A stretch of DNA of 21,236 bases from Echinococcus granulosus (lineage: Eukaryota > Platyhelminthes > Cestoda > Cyclophyllidea > Taeniidae). The notes beneath the pieces are model-generated. The model did no database searches. It was not told where the DNA came from and saw only the letters and a program-made list of their open reading frames with translations. Below are positions 12,010-20,925 of this stretch, piece by piece (positions within the stretch are counted from its first letter, which is position 1; every line of letters starts with the position of its first letter). A program made the translations under genes and the position numbers. Location of the stretch: contig NW_020170587.1 in the NCBI RefSeq assembly GCF_000524195.1, forward strand, positions 56,441 through 77,676, given 5' to 3'.

Positions 12010-12190
12010 AGACCATGTCCAGCGATGAGTCGCGTCGGCACTGGGTTTGCCGTGTCTGCGGTTGCATAGTCACGGAGCGTCTCGTTAGTGTCGACACCGT
12101 TATGCAACAATTGCACGACCTCTTCCTCGGGAAGACTGGCATCTTCTTGATAGGGAGCCGTCAACGATCAGCGGATGCATTTCGTCAGCT
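12010..12190 (-). pseudogene. HSP70-like patch: adenosine loop to end of ATPase domain
   Basis: On the minus strand, DEMHPLIVDGSLSR lies where HSP70 has SQIHDIVLVGGSTR, the loop that contacts adenosine. One frame away follow VVQLL, HNGVDTNE, then ATADTA and LIAG. These fit the family order VQxLL, FNGKELN, AVAYGAA and LAG at close to normal spacing. The frame change between the two parts and the degraded GGSTRIP motif mark it as broken. The patch is richer in G+C than the DNA around it. A + strand frame over the same bases (12003-12272) has a CxxC pair but resembles no family I know. The assignment rests on short matches in the right order, not on a long identity. Confidence 0.45.
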
Positions 12191-12272
12191 TATCCTATTA
12201 TTTCACGTTTTGGACCATTCATGGGTACCTGCTCACTATATTCGTTGTTTCCTCCGTGCATGGATAAGCTGA

Positions 12273-13539
12273 TCAAATTTTCGACATGTGGATTCGCAGA
12301 GCCTTAATTTGAATCTCTGTCCTCCATTGCATCACTTTACGTAGTACGTTAAATGGGTGTATTTGTTCATGTTATGAGTTTCTTAGTTGTCCCTTGCATC
12401 GCCGAGTCTTTTAAAGCCATATTGTGGTCTTCATGTGATTGAGGTCTTCTCGCCCTAATGACGATGTAAATATATCTGATGGAATGATACTGGAAATGCC
12501 ATTTGTTAAAGCTTTTTAGTCATGCCTTGATTTATGGAATCTAGTCACTTACCAATTGTAGAGCTCTCTCTAAACAGTGATGAGTATCGAGTGACAGATT
12601 GGGTTTCCTTCTGGATTTTGTATGCATGTGAATTGAAAAGGTGATGATTACTTACGGTGGGATTGCTTGCAATTTGTCTTCTCTAATTTCTTTTACACTG
12701 TTAAATAAACCACTCCTTTTTGTGGAATTGGGCCTACTTTACCGCATTGTACTGTAACAAGGCTACTTGTTCAGGCGTTCTGTGTGCGACATAAGCGAAG
12801 CCTCAAATCTCAATTCAGTTTAAAATAACAAACACCGAATAATTCTGTTGCTGTTAGCACTGACTTAGCTAGTATGGCCAACATTGTAGAAGTTTTGCAG
12901 GTGGATCCTTAATTACAAATTATCCTGTAATTTTCTTTTCACGGTAGACATCCCTCGCCTAAGATCGGTTGATCCCTCAGATTTGTGTGCGTCTTAACTG
13001 TGTCTTATTTTGATGTTGAGAGTGTGAATAGTAGTTAAAACCATGAAACCCTTTAATATCTCCGTAGATTGGACTCGATGTCGGTTTTCACAGTCACAAG
13101 GCATAATTTGTGATAATACTTTTGCCGAATGGTGGCAAAAGCAAACAAGTAACTTTTGAGACAGTTTATTAATCACTTGACATTCACGAAATGCACCTCT
13201 CTTTTGACTGACCTACCATTGCTGCAGTTTGATGCGTATTTGTCTGGCGTCACGTATATGTGACATGTATTCTTTGTACAAAATCCCCTCCAGAATCTTT
13301 TGTGCCGTCCTTTAGCGCATCTATTCTAACTAATTGACGTGAAAAACAAAACCTACTTTTAGTTTTAATTAAAAGTTATGCGTAAAGTAGTGGGGCAGAG
13401 TGCTAGTGACGAAACAATAAAGGTAGGCGGTGTTGAATGTGTCAAATTAAAGGCTGCAAGTAGCGTGCCCTTCACTGTAGAAATCTCACTGGTTACATGC
13501 CTCCCCCTTTGACCGGATGGAAGAAAGCGGGCCGGAGAG
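12273..13539. other. No gene seen
   Basis: AT-rich spacer. The only notable open part is the end (13365-13539), where the minus-strand frame of the neighbouring phosphate-2-like patch continues. A short + strand frame of 44 codons from the ATG at 13379 is also open but unrecognised. Confidence 0.5.
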
Positions 13540-13700
13540 ACGGTTTTGCTAGGTATTGAGGGTCTGCTCACAGTCGTCTTCTTCCCTTTCTGCCTATCTC
13601 TGCTAATGGTGATACGTTTGTTGCCGCCACTACCACCACCGATAAAGTACAGTACCTTGATCAGTTTCGTACCCAGCTCTCATCGATTCATCGTATCCCA
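13540..13700 (-). pseudogene. HSP70-like patch: phosphate-2 loop region
   Basis: On the minus strand, DESMRAGYETDQGTVLY can be laid on the HSP70 stretch INEPTAAAxAYGL...VLxFD. A one-base frame change then gives KVLYFIGGGSGG, where the family has VLIFDLGGGTFD, the loop that binds the gamma phosphate. RITISRDRQKG follows, in the place of ISILEIQKG in mitochondrial-type members. The conserved Asp before the GGG is missing. The minus-strand frame stays open to about 13365 (basic, Ser/Thr/Pro-rich, then STVKGTLLAAFNL), but I cannot match that part. If correct, this belongs to a different copy from the substrate-binding fragment upstream of it (13992-14648), because the residue order is reversed. 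Confidence 0.38.
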
Positions 13701-13991
13701 GTTTTTTTCGCATTAAACGTTCCTACCGTGATAGATTGCGTCTTGTTCCCGAATCCTGCATCATTCTCTTTCCTAGTGAGCTAATACAAAAACATCTCTT
13801 TTATTCATTTTAATTGAATAATTTTATGTTAGTTCTTTGCTAGTAGAAAAGTCTCCGCCACTGCACACGAAGAAAATGCCGTTTAAGGAAAAGGCGGCGT
13901 ACCGCTGCTTGATGGAGACTACTGTGACGAGTTTTAATACAGCAAAGCATCTCACCGGAACCCATCGTCATCGGTTTCATATGGGGGCGTT

Positions 13992-14648
13992 ACGCACGCT
14001 TGAGGTGACGGTGAACGGTCCGCCACTGCCGGTGTCAGATGGCAGCTTCATTCGTTACTTTGCCACAAATCTTTGTCGTAACACTTGCTACCCACGTTGG
14101 TCGATTGATGTGCCACCACGGCAACAACAAAGTCACCTCTTGTCATCCATATTCAGCGTGCGGTGTAAGTACCACTGAAGCAAATCGCTTCCAGTGAGGA
14201 TGTCTATGTGGCCAGTTTCATCGCCGGTGGCATGATGTCCAAACAAATTGAATCTATCACCTTTGCTGTCCATCTGGACGCAAATTCCCAGCTATAGTCT
14301 GTCGCCATGATGTTGAATGTCATTTGAACACTGTCTTGGCATATTTCTCCGACATGTTCTGCGCTCTGTGGTTGTCCGCCATGGCAACTCTCTGTACTCG
14401 GGTCACAATGTGGCCTACCGGTACCAGATCGGGAGTGGTGTTGAAGGCGCCATCGCAATTGATTGAATCCTCAACTCTAATAGATACGTCAATCGAGTTC
14501 TCTTTTAGAGTGTTCAGGATTGCCAGGTGTAAACATTGTTCAGCTGAGGCAGGGGAGAGATTCAATCCTAGTATAATGCTTTTTACCTTTTATCTCCGCT
14601 ACAGGACTATACAATTTTCCATGAGCCATAGGAGGGGATATCCCTCAT
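13992..14648 (-). pseudogene. Diverged repeat copy 2; HSP70 substrate-binding-domain-like
   Basis: This is one member of a direct repeat whose other copy is at 7189-7868. Read on the minus strand, the patches in order are: LHLAILNT (compare LSLGIET); AFNTTPDLVPVGHI (compare TFTTxSDNQPGVLI); AMADNHR (compare AMTKDNN of the GER loop); MTFNIMATD (compare VTFDIDANG); and TGDETGHIDILTGSDLLQ (compare the TGKE-xx-IxI-xxxxLSK strand-loop). The spacing over about 120 residues fits the HSP70 substrate-binding domain, with a shortening around the GIPPAPRGVPQ segment. Frame changes and stops show it is not functional. A long + strand frame (about 14260-14674) is also open here, so the strand call depends on motif order. 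I first read this segment as cadherin-like and dropped that. The sequence repeat itself is certain; the family name is a reading by eye. Confidence 0.5.
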
Positions 14649-16972
14649 GCAACTTACGCTTCCACATCCACTGAATCCAAGACTGATAGAGAAGGAATGG
14701 ATGGGAGCGGGGAGGATGAGCTTCCAGAAAAGGTGATTGATCTAAAGTGAAGTTGCATCGCCAGTGTGGAGGATTTGTGCTCTCACGGGGATGGTGTGTG
14801 GCGAAGGAGAAATCATCTAGTCTCAGTGTCTTTTAACATCTCCCTATTTTTCTACTTTTCCCCTCCTCCCCATCCCCATTACTTATAGGGCGTCAAACTA
14901 TCTGCCCTCTTTGTTGGTCGTTTCCTGGGTCATTTGAAATTTTACATGCTCCAAAGTGTACTTGCCTGAATAAATTGCGTACTTAGTCATCACCTGCCAC
15001 TTGATGTTGGAGATCTGACAGATGCAACGGCTGGTGTAATTGCAAATATGTAGGTAGGTGTAGGACTAGTAATGGGGCAATGGGAAACTTAAAAGGCAGG
15101 GAGAAATTGAGGTGGATAGATGGGAAGCAGGGCACATTTTGTCCGTCTTCAAAAATGATTCTGTTGGTTCTGTGGGTACCAGAACTATGAGGCTAGAGCG
15201 TTTTTTAGTTTTCCTACCAGGGGTGATCTGAGCGGCTCTATTAAAAATACCACCAACACAAGTCTAAAACAAACACTTTTGCATTCCAACAAACTTCCTC
15301 CAAAATAAGAGCACTTAAATCATGCAGCACTAAGATGGCAAAAATTAAAGTCCTATTGTGCAAAGTTTTGTATCAACAAGACAACTATAAACTAAAGATA
15401 GATGGTGAAACTACCAAAAATTGCATCTATATCTTCAGAATACATTGTTTTAATCAAGCTGGAACTTGTGCGAACATCACCTCGGCAGCAAGCTAGGAGA
15501 GTTAACGTGGCTGGACAAAATTCTCTGACAATTGGAACCTACTGAAGTGGCAAAGGAGGAAAGTGAGTAAAATAAAATAGTCGTGTGGGATAACTACGCA
15601 AAATAAATTCATAGGATGGCATAAGAAGGTTTATTGAGAGCACACCAACATCTCTTGCCCTGATAACAACTAACTTTTCCCTAACAGTAGGCATAGATTT
15701 ATTTATTTTAGAAGTACTTTGTGGTCAGCAAACAAATATTTTACTGTGAAAGTGAGGTCGTTTATAATATTACAGTTTGTTGGTTTAGAATAGAAACGGA
15801 TCTTGACATAGCCATCGCTTTAGAAACTGAATCTTACAGTGCAAAATAGCCTTGCAAAACTGTGGCCGAACCTAGGTTTACGCAATGCACTTTCCTTGCT
15901 TCGTGCCAAAGTTACCCTCTTATTCATGATGGAACAAAAGTGCACACGAGAAACCTAAAAACCTCTCTTTTGGTAAGAATATGCATCGAAAATAACCATC
16001 TTGTGTAGTAAATTTGTACCATTCCCATCAATCTGTAGCAGCCTCTAATAAATTTAAGGTCAAAAAAATACCCCCATTGCATTTGTGAATTCCATTGGAG
16101 GATCTGATTATTCCAGAAGCAATGGCAGGCACAGGATTTTCCAAAGACAGCACCTTTCATCTTCAACGAGGCGCTTGTTCTGGCTGCGTACAATTTAGCT
16201 AAGTTAGCCAAGTTGGGATATCACAGTTTCATTGTTCTGCATTGAAAGCTTTACCATTTGAAGGCAGAACATACAGAAATTTGAGTAGAAATTTAGCACA
16301 GACTATATTTGGTGAGTTGCATCCTCCCAAAAAACATCCGCTTTTGTGATGCTGTCAGGGTTGAGCTCAGTAGGTTAATCCTCTTAAGTAATACCTCGGC
16401 AAATCGCAACATGCCTTTCTGCATTTCGGTTGTTTAGGCTGTTGTCTCAACGGTAAACGAGCCCTGCGTTGTGAGTTTTGCATTCCATATTGCAAGGGAG
16501 GTAGCTTCATTAGATCCATATACCTTTATGCTTGTAATACCCTGTCATACATACTGTTTGCATTAAAATCTGTAAATCAAGCCAAATAAATAGAAATATT
16601 TCAAGGCTTCAAATGGGATAAACTTGATTCATTTGTGTTGAAAAATTTAGATAAGGCATGATAGATACAAAATTTCGAAGGTAATAAAATGTTGAATTAA
16701 TTTGACCTAGATCTTGTCTGGTCACCAGAAGTACAAAAATTGTATGGGATTTCTTAGAATTTCTTCGTGAGTAGGTGTACCACAACTATTCCGAGTAGTG
16801 ACAAAGAGTACAATGTTGGCTTATCGTACCTATCCACACAGGTGCGACGCATTGCTGGGACAGTAGCCATTCATTTTCCCACATCGTGCAGGCACATAAC
16901 TGTGCACAAATTGCAGAGGCCTCCTCATCCTTTGCCATCTGCTAGCTTGTACGCTTGCTCACTGAAGAGCGC
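14649..16972. other. No gene seen
   Basis: A purine-rich part at 14690-14830 and a pyrimidine-rich part at 14840-14885 follow the repeat copy, then AT-rich DNA. The minus-strand frame at 15924-16211 (95 codons) lacks any recognisable feature. The + strand frame opening at 16767 leads into the HSP70-related segment but is not recognisable before about 16950. Confidence 0.55.
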
Positions 16973-17075
16973 CACGTGCACAAACATGCCTGGTGGTTGG
17001 TCTACTAACTGGCCGAGTCTCCAGATGGCTGCCGATGCTGTGGGGGCTAAAAAGAGAAGTGCACTGATCCAATTC
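16973..17075 (+). pseudogene. Partial relative of the HSP70 N-terminal fragment
   Basis: This segment aligns with 17787-17874, the 3' half of the broken HSP70 copy, in the same orientation about 0.8 kb upstream. Shared stretches include CCTGGTGG, GTCTACT, GAGTCTCC, GATGGCT, CGATGCTGTGGGGGC and AAAAGAGAAGTG. In the frame matching the HSP70 copy it reads MAADAVGAKKRS against [12 protein letters not shown], which corresponds to the family's NTVFDAKRLIGR. Just upstream (about 16950-16972) RLLTEER may correspond to RLIGEAA, but that is weak. I could not extend the likeness back to the LGTT motif. It is either a more decayed sister copy or a partial duplication of the 17.8 kb segment. It is too short to encode anything by itself. 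Confidence 0.5.
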
Positions 17076-17615
17076 CACCTCACCTAATCAGATTAGTTCT
17101 GCCGTGCCTTAACCTGCCCTCCATGGACACAGTGATAGAGTAATAGAACTAAAGACTAATAAATATGGATTGAAAATAAACATGACCTTTTCCTAAGTTA
17201 CATTTCAGGTCACCTATTGTAAATCAGAGAGTGTGACTACACTCTGGCAATGCTTTCCTACCACATTAAGTAGGCCTATTAGGCATCAAGATGTTTCGAC
17301 TACTGCACTGCAGTATTTCTGCCACCAACACGTCAACACGGAGATGACAACACTGCTCACGACTCCGCTCTCCTACAGGCGTGTGTGAGCCGAGCCTTCA
17401 GTGTGCGTCATCGCTTTCAAGGGAGCAGTCGCTAGTTAATGAGGCGAAGCATAAAACACTGGCAGCTCCTGCCTGTATGAAATAATTCTAGCAGATAGCG
17501 CGCATAGTAGATAGGTTAGACAGGATCAGCTGAAGTTGATATAAAGAGTTGCAACAGTCGTGGTGATGGCCCTTATTCGACATTACGCATCAGCATTTGT
17601 GCACCACACAAGGCT
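17076..17615. other. Spacer between the two + strand HSP70 segments
   Basis: No open frame of note. The stretch is moderately GC-rich around 17330-17480. I looked for paired nGAAn heat-shock elements upstream of the HSP70 start at 17616 and saw no regular array. A TATAAA-like string at 17538-17545 is about 75 bases before the ATG, but with a broken gene it is weak evidence for a promoter. Confidence 0.45.
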
Positions 17616-17957
17616 ATGCCAACAGTTCCTGCTGCCGGCATTTTCTTGGGTACAACCTTCGCCACCGTCGGTATTTACCAATAAGACAGGGTGAAGATCA
17701 TGGCCAACGATTACGGTAACCTCAGAACCCCGAGTTGTGTGCCCTACACAGATAAGGAAAGACTCATCGGTGAGGCTGCAATAACCCACATGCAAAAACA
17801 GGCCTGGTGGCTCGTCTACTGGCTTACTGAGTCTCCTGATGGCTAACGATGCTGTGGGGGCAAAAAGAGAAGTGAGAGAGAAATTCTAGACGATAAGATA
17901 GAAGAGTGGAGGGATTTGTTCCAAATTCTAGCATTCCAGAGTGTTGCAGACCAGGGG
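17616..17957 (+). pseudogene. HSP70 N-terminal fragment, broken
   Basis: This reads as the start of the HSP70 ATPase domain. From the ATG at 17616, residues 8-14 are GIFLGTT against the family GIDLGTT, so the phosphate/Mg-binding Asp10 is Phe. VGIYQ follows, then a stop (TAA, 17682-17684, codon 23). The same frame continues with [12 protein letters not shown] and [11 protein letters not shown], which match the family's IxANDxGN, TTPS and TDxERLIGxAA at the normal spacing. After about 17793 the match moves to another frame (NDAVGAKREVREKF, compare NTVFDAKRLIGRKF). After a TAG at 17887 it moves again (DDKIEEW, then AFQSVADQG, compare the PFxVxxxxGxP region). The fragment therefore covers about the first 95 of roughly 640 residues. 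I found no continuation into the rest of the ATPase domain. The motifs resemble cytosolic HSP70 more than the mitochondrial type. The stop and frameshifts make it a pseudogene. An upstream TATAAA-like string at 17538-17545 is probably chance. Confidence 0.87.
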
Positions 17958-19939
17958 TAATCAAGGCAGCATAAATAAGCAAAAAAAATCAAGGCGTGTC
18001 TTTGCTAATCAACTAGAATCCACCCATGCGCAAGTCAAAATCCAGGCGATTTGGGGCATCGGGTTATAGGGAGAAACTTTCTCTGCAGCTAACAGGCACC
18101 CACGTGATCCAGCATTTCTTCATTCCTACCGGCCTTTCTTGCTCATCTACTATTTCTTGTACCTTTCCAAAGTCACGAGCGCCAGATACTATGCTGCTGA
18201 TCTAGTGCATTCAAGCAGTTTTCCTCCTTGACTGTCTACGGCAACAATGAAATGCTAATGTTTTTTGCGTAGATAGACAACTAGCTTGGACACCGAAAAG
18301 ACCTTCCCAGCTTCTTGCAAAGCGTCCTCAAAATGATTCTATGCAGTAACAAATTGCACTACTACAAGCTTGCAACTTACTTGTTGGCTGTCCCCTTCCA
18401 CGTCTATGTAGGCGATGTGGGTTAAGTTGCTGATTGTCTGCACAAATTCGTGAGGCTTCTCCCGTAAGTAGACCCACCGACTTTCAGCAGCTCACAATCA
18501 CCACACAGCTGACTTTGGCTCGATAGATAAAGCATTTCATCCCTTACTTCGACCCACATTACCCCCTTAATTCAACATTTTATTCGACGAAATGTCAAAT
18601 CATGATTGGATATGGACAATGTGAATTTACTGCGTCTACGCGAATTGATGATAACTGTCTACAGCGTGTGAATCACATGGACCATGACAAAGAATTTAGT
18701 GCCCAAAACCCATTAATTTCTAATTTTCGATTTATTAACCTAGATGCCAGACACTTAATTACCAAGTCTTATCAAATTACGGTGGTGTAGGCAAATTCGG
18801 ACAAATTTTCGACGTTTTTTGTGCATGATTTTACTTTCTCAGTAGGTCAGTCCAGAGTGCACTAGGAGTGGAAGTAATTCAGTCAAAACCACTTTATATT
18901 AGCGTGTATTTTGGCACTATGGCACACAGAAATATGCCTCTTCCACATTTTGACGACGTTCTTAGCCTGTAGAAGCATGCGGAATCCCATAAGCTAATAC
19001 AAAGGCAATTGTTATGCGTCAGCTCAGAGGAAAATAGCACGAAATTGTAAAAATTAGATTTACAGATGCACAAGTTAGTGCTTGGGCTGGTAGAGTGTCC
19101 ACGTATACCGAAGAAGGGAGTGCAAACAACAACATCCCCATTTTCAAAAGATATATCTATCTCCTGACAGGAAAATATTCACCTACATTTAATTCACATA
19201 ACGTACAAGCATCGCTGGGATTATCAAAGCTGCTCATAAGTAGTCAGCAAACAGAAGTTTAAGCAGCAAGAAGGTTTCATAGCCAAAAACTCAAAGCATT
19301 GACATGTCTCGGTGATGTCAAGCCTGAGTTGGTGCATTGGTGAATAACGTAAGTAATGCTTATTCAACCAAGCTTTAATCCTGGCAGAACGTATATAAAT
19401 CCGAGGTTAATTTCGCCTAGAAAGCTTGAGGAAGCGCAAGTGATTCCTGACCTTCGTTTTCTTTCTATATTCTTCGCAAAGTTAGCTCCATTCGGTGTTC
19501 ACTTACAACATATCGCACCATGGAGTTGTATCTTGTCTGGCAATCATCATTCGAAATGAGTTACTTGACATTCCTGGTTAGAGTCATTCCCATCGCGCCG
19601 AAGAAGGGCTGAATGCGATCAAAGTAGAGGGAGAGCAGAGCTTTGACTTGATTCTGTTCTCCTCGTACTTTAATACAGTTCAAAAATGCCAAAACAGCCA
19701 AATTTATTTATTTAGTATAAAATATTCCATAGACATGCCAACTGTTTATAAAATTGTGGCATTTTCAATGCTTTAAGGGCTGAAGTATAAAATTTTTATT
19801 TTAGATGTGGTCAAGAGTCCTTAGGACACGTCCAAAAGAATGACCATTTACCTTATCTAACTCAAAAGTTTACACTTATAGCAGTTGTTTTGTAGCCAAT
19901 TTTAATGTTGATCACAATGCTCTGTCTGCCCAAGTTAGT
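17958..19939. other. No gene seen
   Basis: The rest of the HSP70 ATPase domain is absent here. A + strand frame at 18602-18790 and one at 19356-19559 are open for just over 60 codons each, with no recognisable motif. Otherwise AT-rich. Confidence 0.55.
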
Positions 19940-20050
19940 TATCTTTTGGATGTCGGGCCTCCGTTGTACCACCGTCGACGACATTACTGACTGCCTCTTC
20001 CCCATTCCTCGTTCCTCTATTGCTTTGAATGATAATCTGCAATGAGTCAC
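19940..20050 (-). pseudogene. HSP70-like patch: ATPase lobe IIB
   Basis: On the minus strand the frame reads RLSFKAIEERGMGKRQ, then MSSTVVQ and PDIQKI. HSP70 has [23 protein letters not shown] in lobe IIB, so the order RL, A-E-R, KR, SST-Q, I-I is kept with a few extra residues. The TCGTCGACG run encodes the SST part. Nothing convincing from HSP70 lies next to it on either side within about 300 bases. It is a short match and could be chance. If real, it is upstream, in minus-strand order, of the substrate-binding fragment at 13992-14648 and could be part of the same old copy. Confidence 0.3.
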
Positions 20051-20635
20051 ATTTTCAAGTACTAAAATTAAACACTGTTTTTATTTACTCAATTCTCTGA
20101 ACTGGCATAATTTTAACGGGAGCAAATGACTGAAATGGAGTGCTGTTAAAACCTATTAATGCAAATTTGCTCAATACACGCTATCTGATGAATGGGTCTC
20201 AAAAACTGTAGCAAAATGTCGTTGAGAATGCAGTGTATGCGTGCCAAAATAGAGTAGAGTCCAGACCCATCCGACGTAGATCAATCAAAGTTTAAAGGGA
20301 CTTGCTAAATCATATACTACTGATTGTTATTGAGTAAAAGTTGCGCGTAGAGTGAAACCTAACCTGCCGATGCCTGCACGAGGATGCATATCTAACTAGT
20401 ACTTCCACCACTTTCACAGAGTGATGCAAACCATTGCAGACACCGTTTTGACTATTTTGGCATTGTACCTCTAAACAAATGAAAGGTCGATTGTAGTCAG
20501 TTGGTAAAAGGCATTGTTTTTAACATAACAGGCCAAAGCTTGAGTGCACCTTCACAATCACAGAGCCTTCCTTTTCTTCAGTATTCATTATGAACTCAAT
20601 TGGCATCTTCACCTAGCGTTGGTGTGACCACTGTA
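20051..20635. other. No gene seen
   Basis: AT-rich stretch with no open frame of note and no repeat that I could pair with another part of the window. Confidence 0.55.
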
Positions 20636-20925
20636 TTAGTGACTGCTAAAAGACCCCGTTTCAAACGCATGATGTAATGCCCAATTTGGCCAATGCTTCA
20701 TCGGCACGGGTCCAAATGTCATTTTTGGTAAAACAATGACTAAACCTGAATGCTGCACTGCACTGCTGTATTTTGCAGTCCTATATCGAACAATTCCCTT
20801 AGCAATAACAGCCTCTCCACTAGTAACCTCCTTAACCGGTTTACATGGGCACATTCCACCAGCCCGAACACCACACTACCCCTCGGTAAGCAGAGCCCTT
20901 GCAAGCTGTGGACCTGCACGTACAC
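20636..20925 (-). other. Open region near right end, unrecognised
   Basis: Two overlapping minus-strand frames (20740-20925 and 20636-20854) and two + strand frames (20736-21095, 20750-20986) are open over the same bases, which are less AT-rich than the flanks. The minus frame contains the Leu/Arg-rich run NRLRRLLVERLLLLRELFDI. No frame matches a family I know. Overlap of open frames on both strands is expected where stop codons are rare in GC-richer DNA, so this may only mark an old coding sequence or a local rise in G+C. Confidence 0.2.

Noticed and set aside
14222..14290. A + strand HSP70 reading (KQIESITFAVHLDAN, compare PQIEVTFDIDAN).
   Set aside because: It is a single short match. The minus-strand reading of the same interval has several matches in order over about 120 residues in both repeat copies.
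14590..14640. Minus-strand AHGKLYSP, identical to a string in mitochondrial HSP70 lobe I.
   Set aside because: It lies next to the substrate-binding part, out of order, and the other repeat copy does not share it. Probably chance.
16443..16486. A second tRNA-like pair of boxes (TGTCTCAACGG and GTTTTGCATTCC).
   Set aside because: The distance is only 32 bases, too short for a tRNA, and the B box is poor.
2030..17800. A minus-strand cadherin or protocadherin gene, suggested by strings such as APVIHLIAVN, SIRVEDSINCDGAF and [16 protein letters not shown].
   Set aside because: The last string is simply the antisense of the clear HSP70 fragment at 17.6 kb. The cadherin pattern is loose enough to be met by chance, and the repeat copies fit HSP70 better in order and spacing.
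17760..17800. A hammerhead-ribozyme-like CGATGAGTC on the minus strand.
   Set aside because: The CTGATGA core is altered, no GAAA partner with pairing stems follows, and the bases encode the HSP70 ERLIGE motif on the other strand.
17866..17890. A minus-strand splice acceptor (pyrimidine run and CCCCCACAG).
   Set aside because: It falls inside the + strand HSP70 fragment, and a minus-strand exon beginning there has no known family.
18602..18790. A + strand frame of 62 codons considered as a small gene.
   Set aside because: No motif, ordinary length for chance in this DNA, and no supporting signals.
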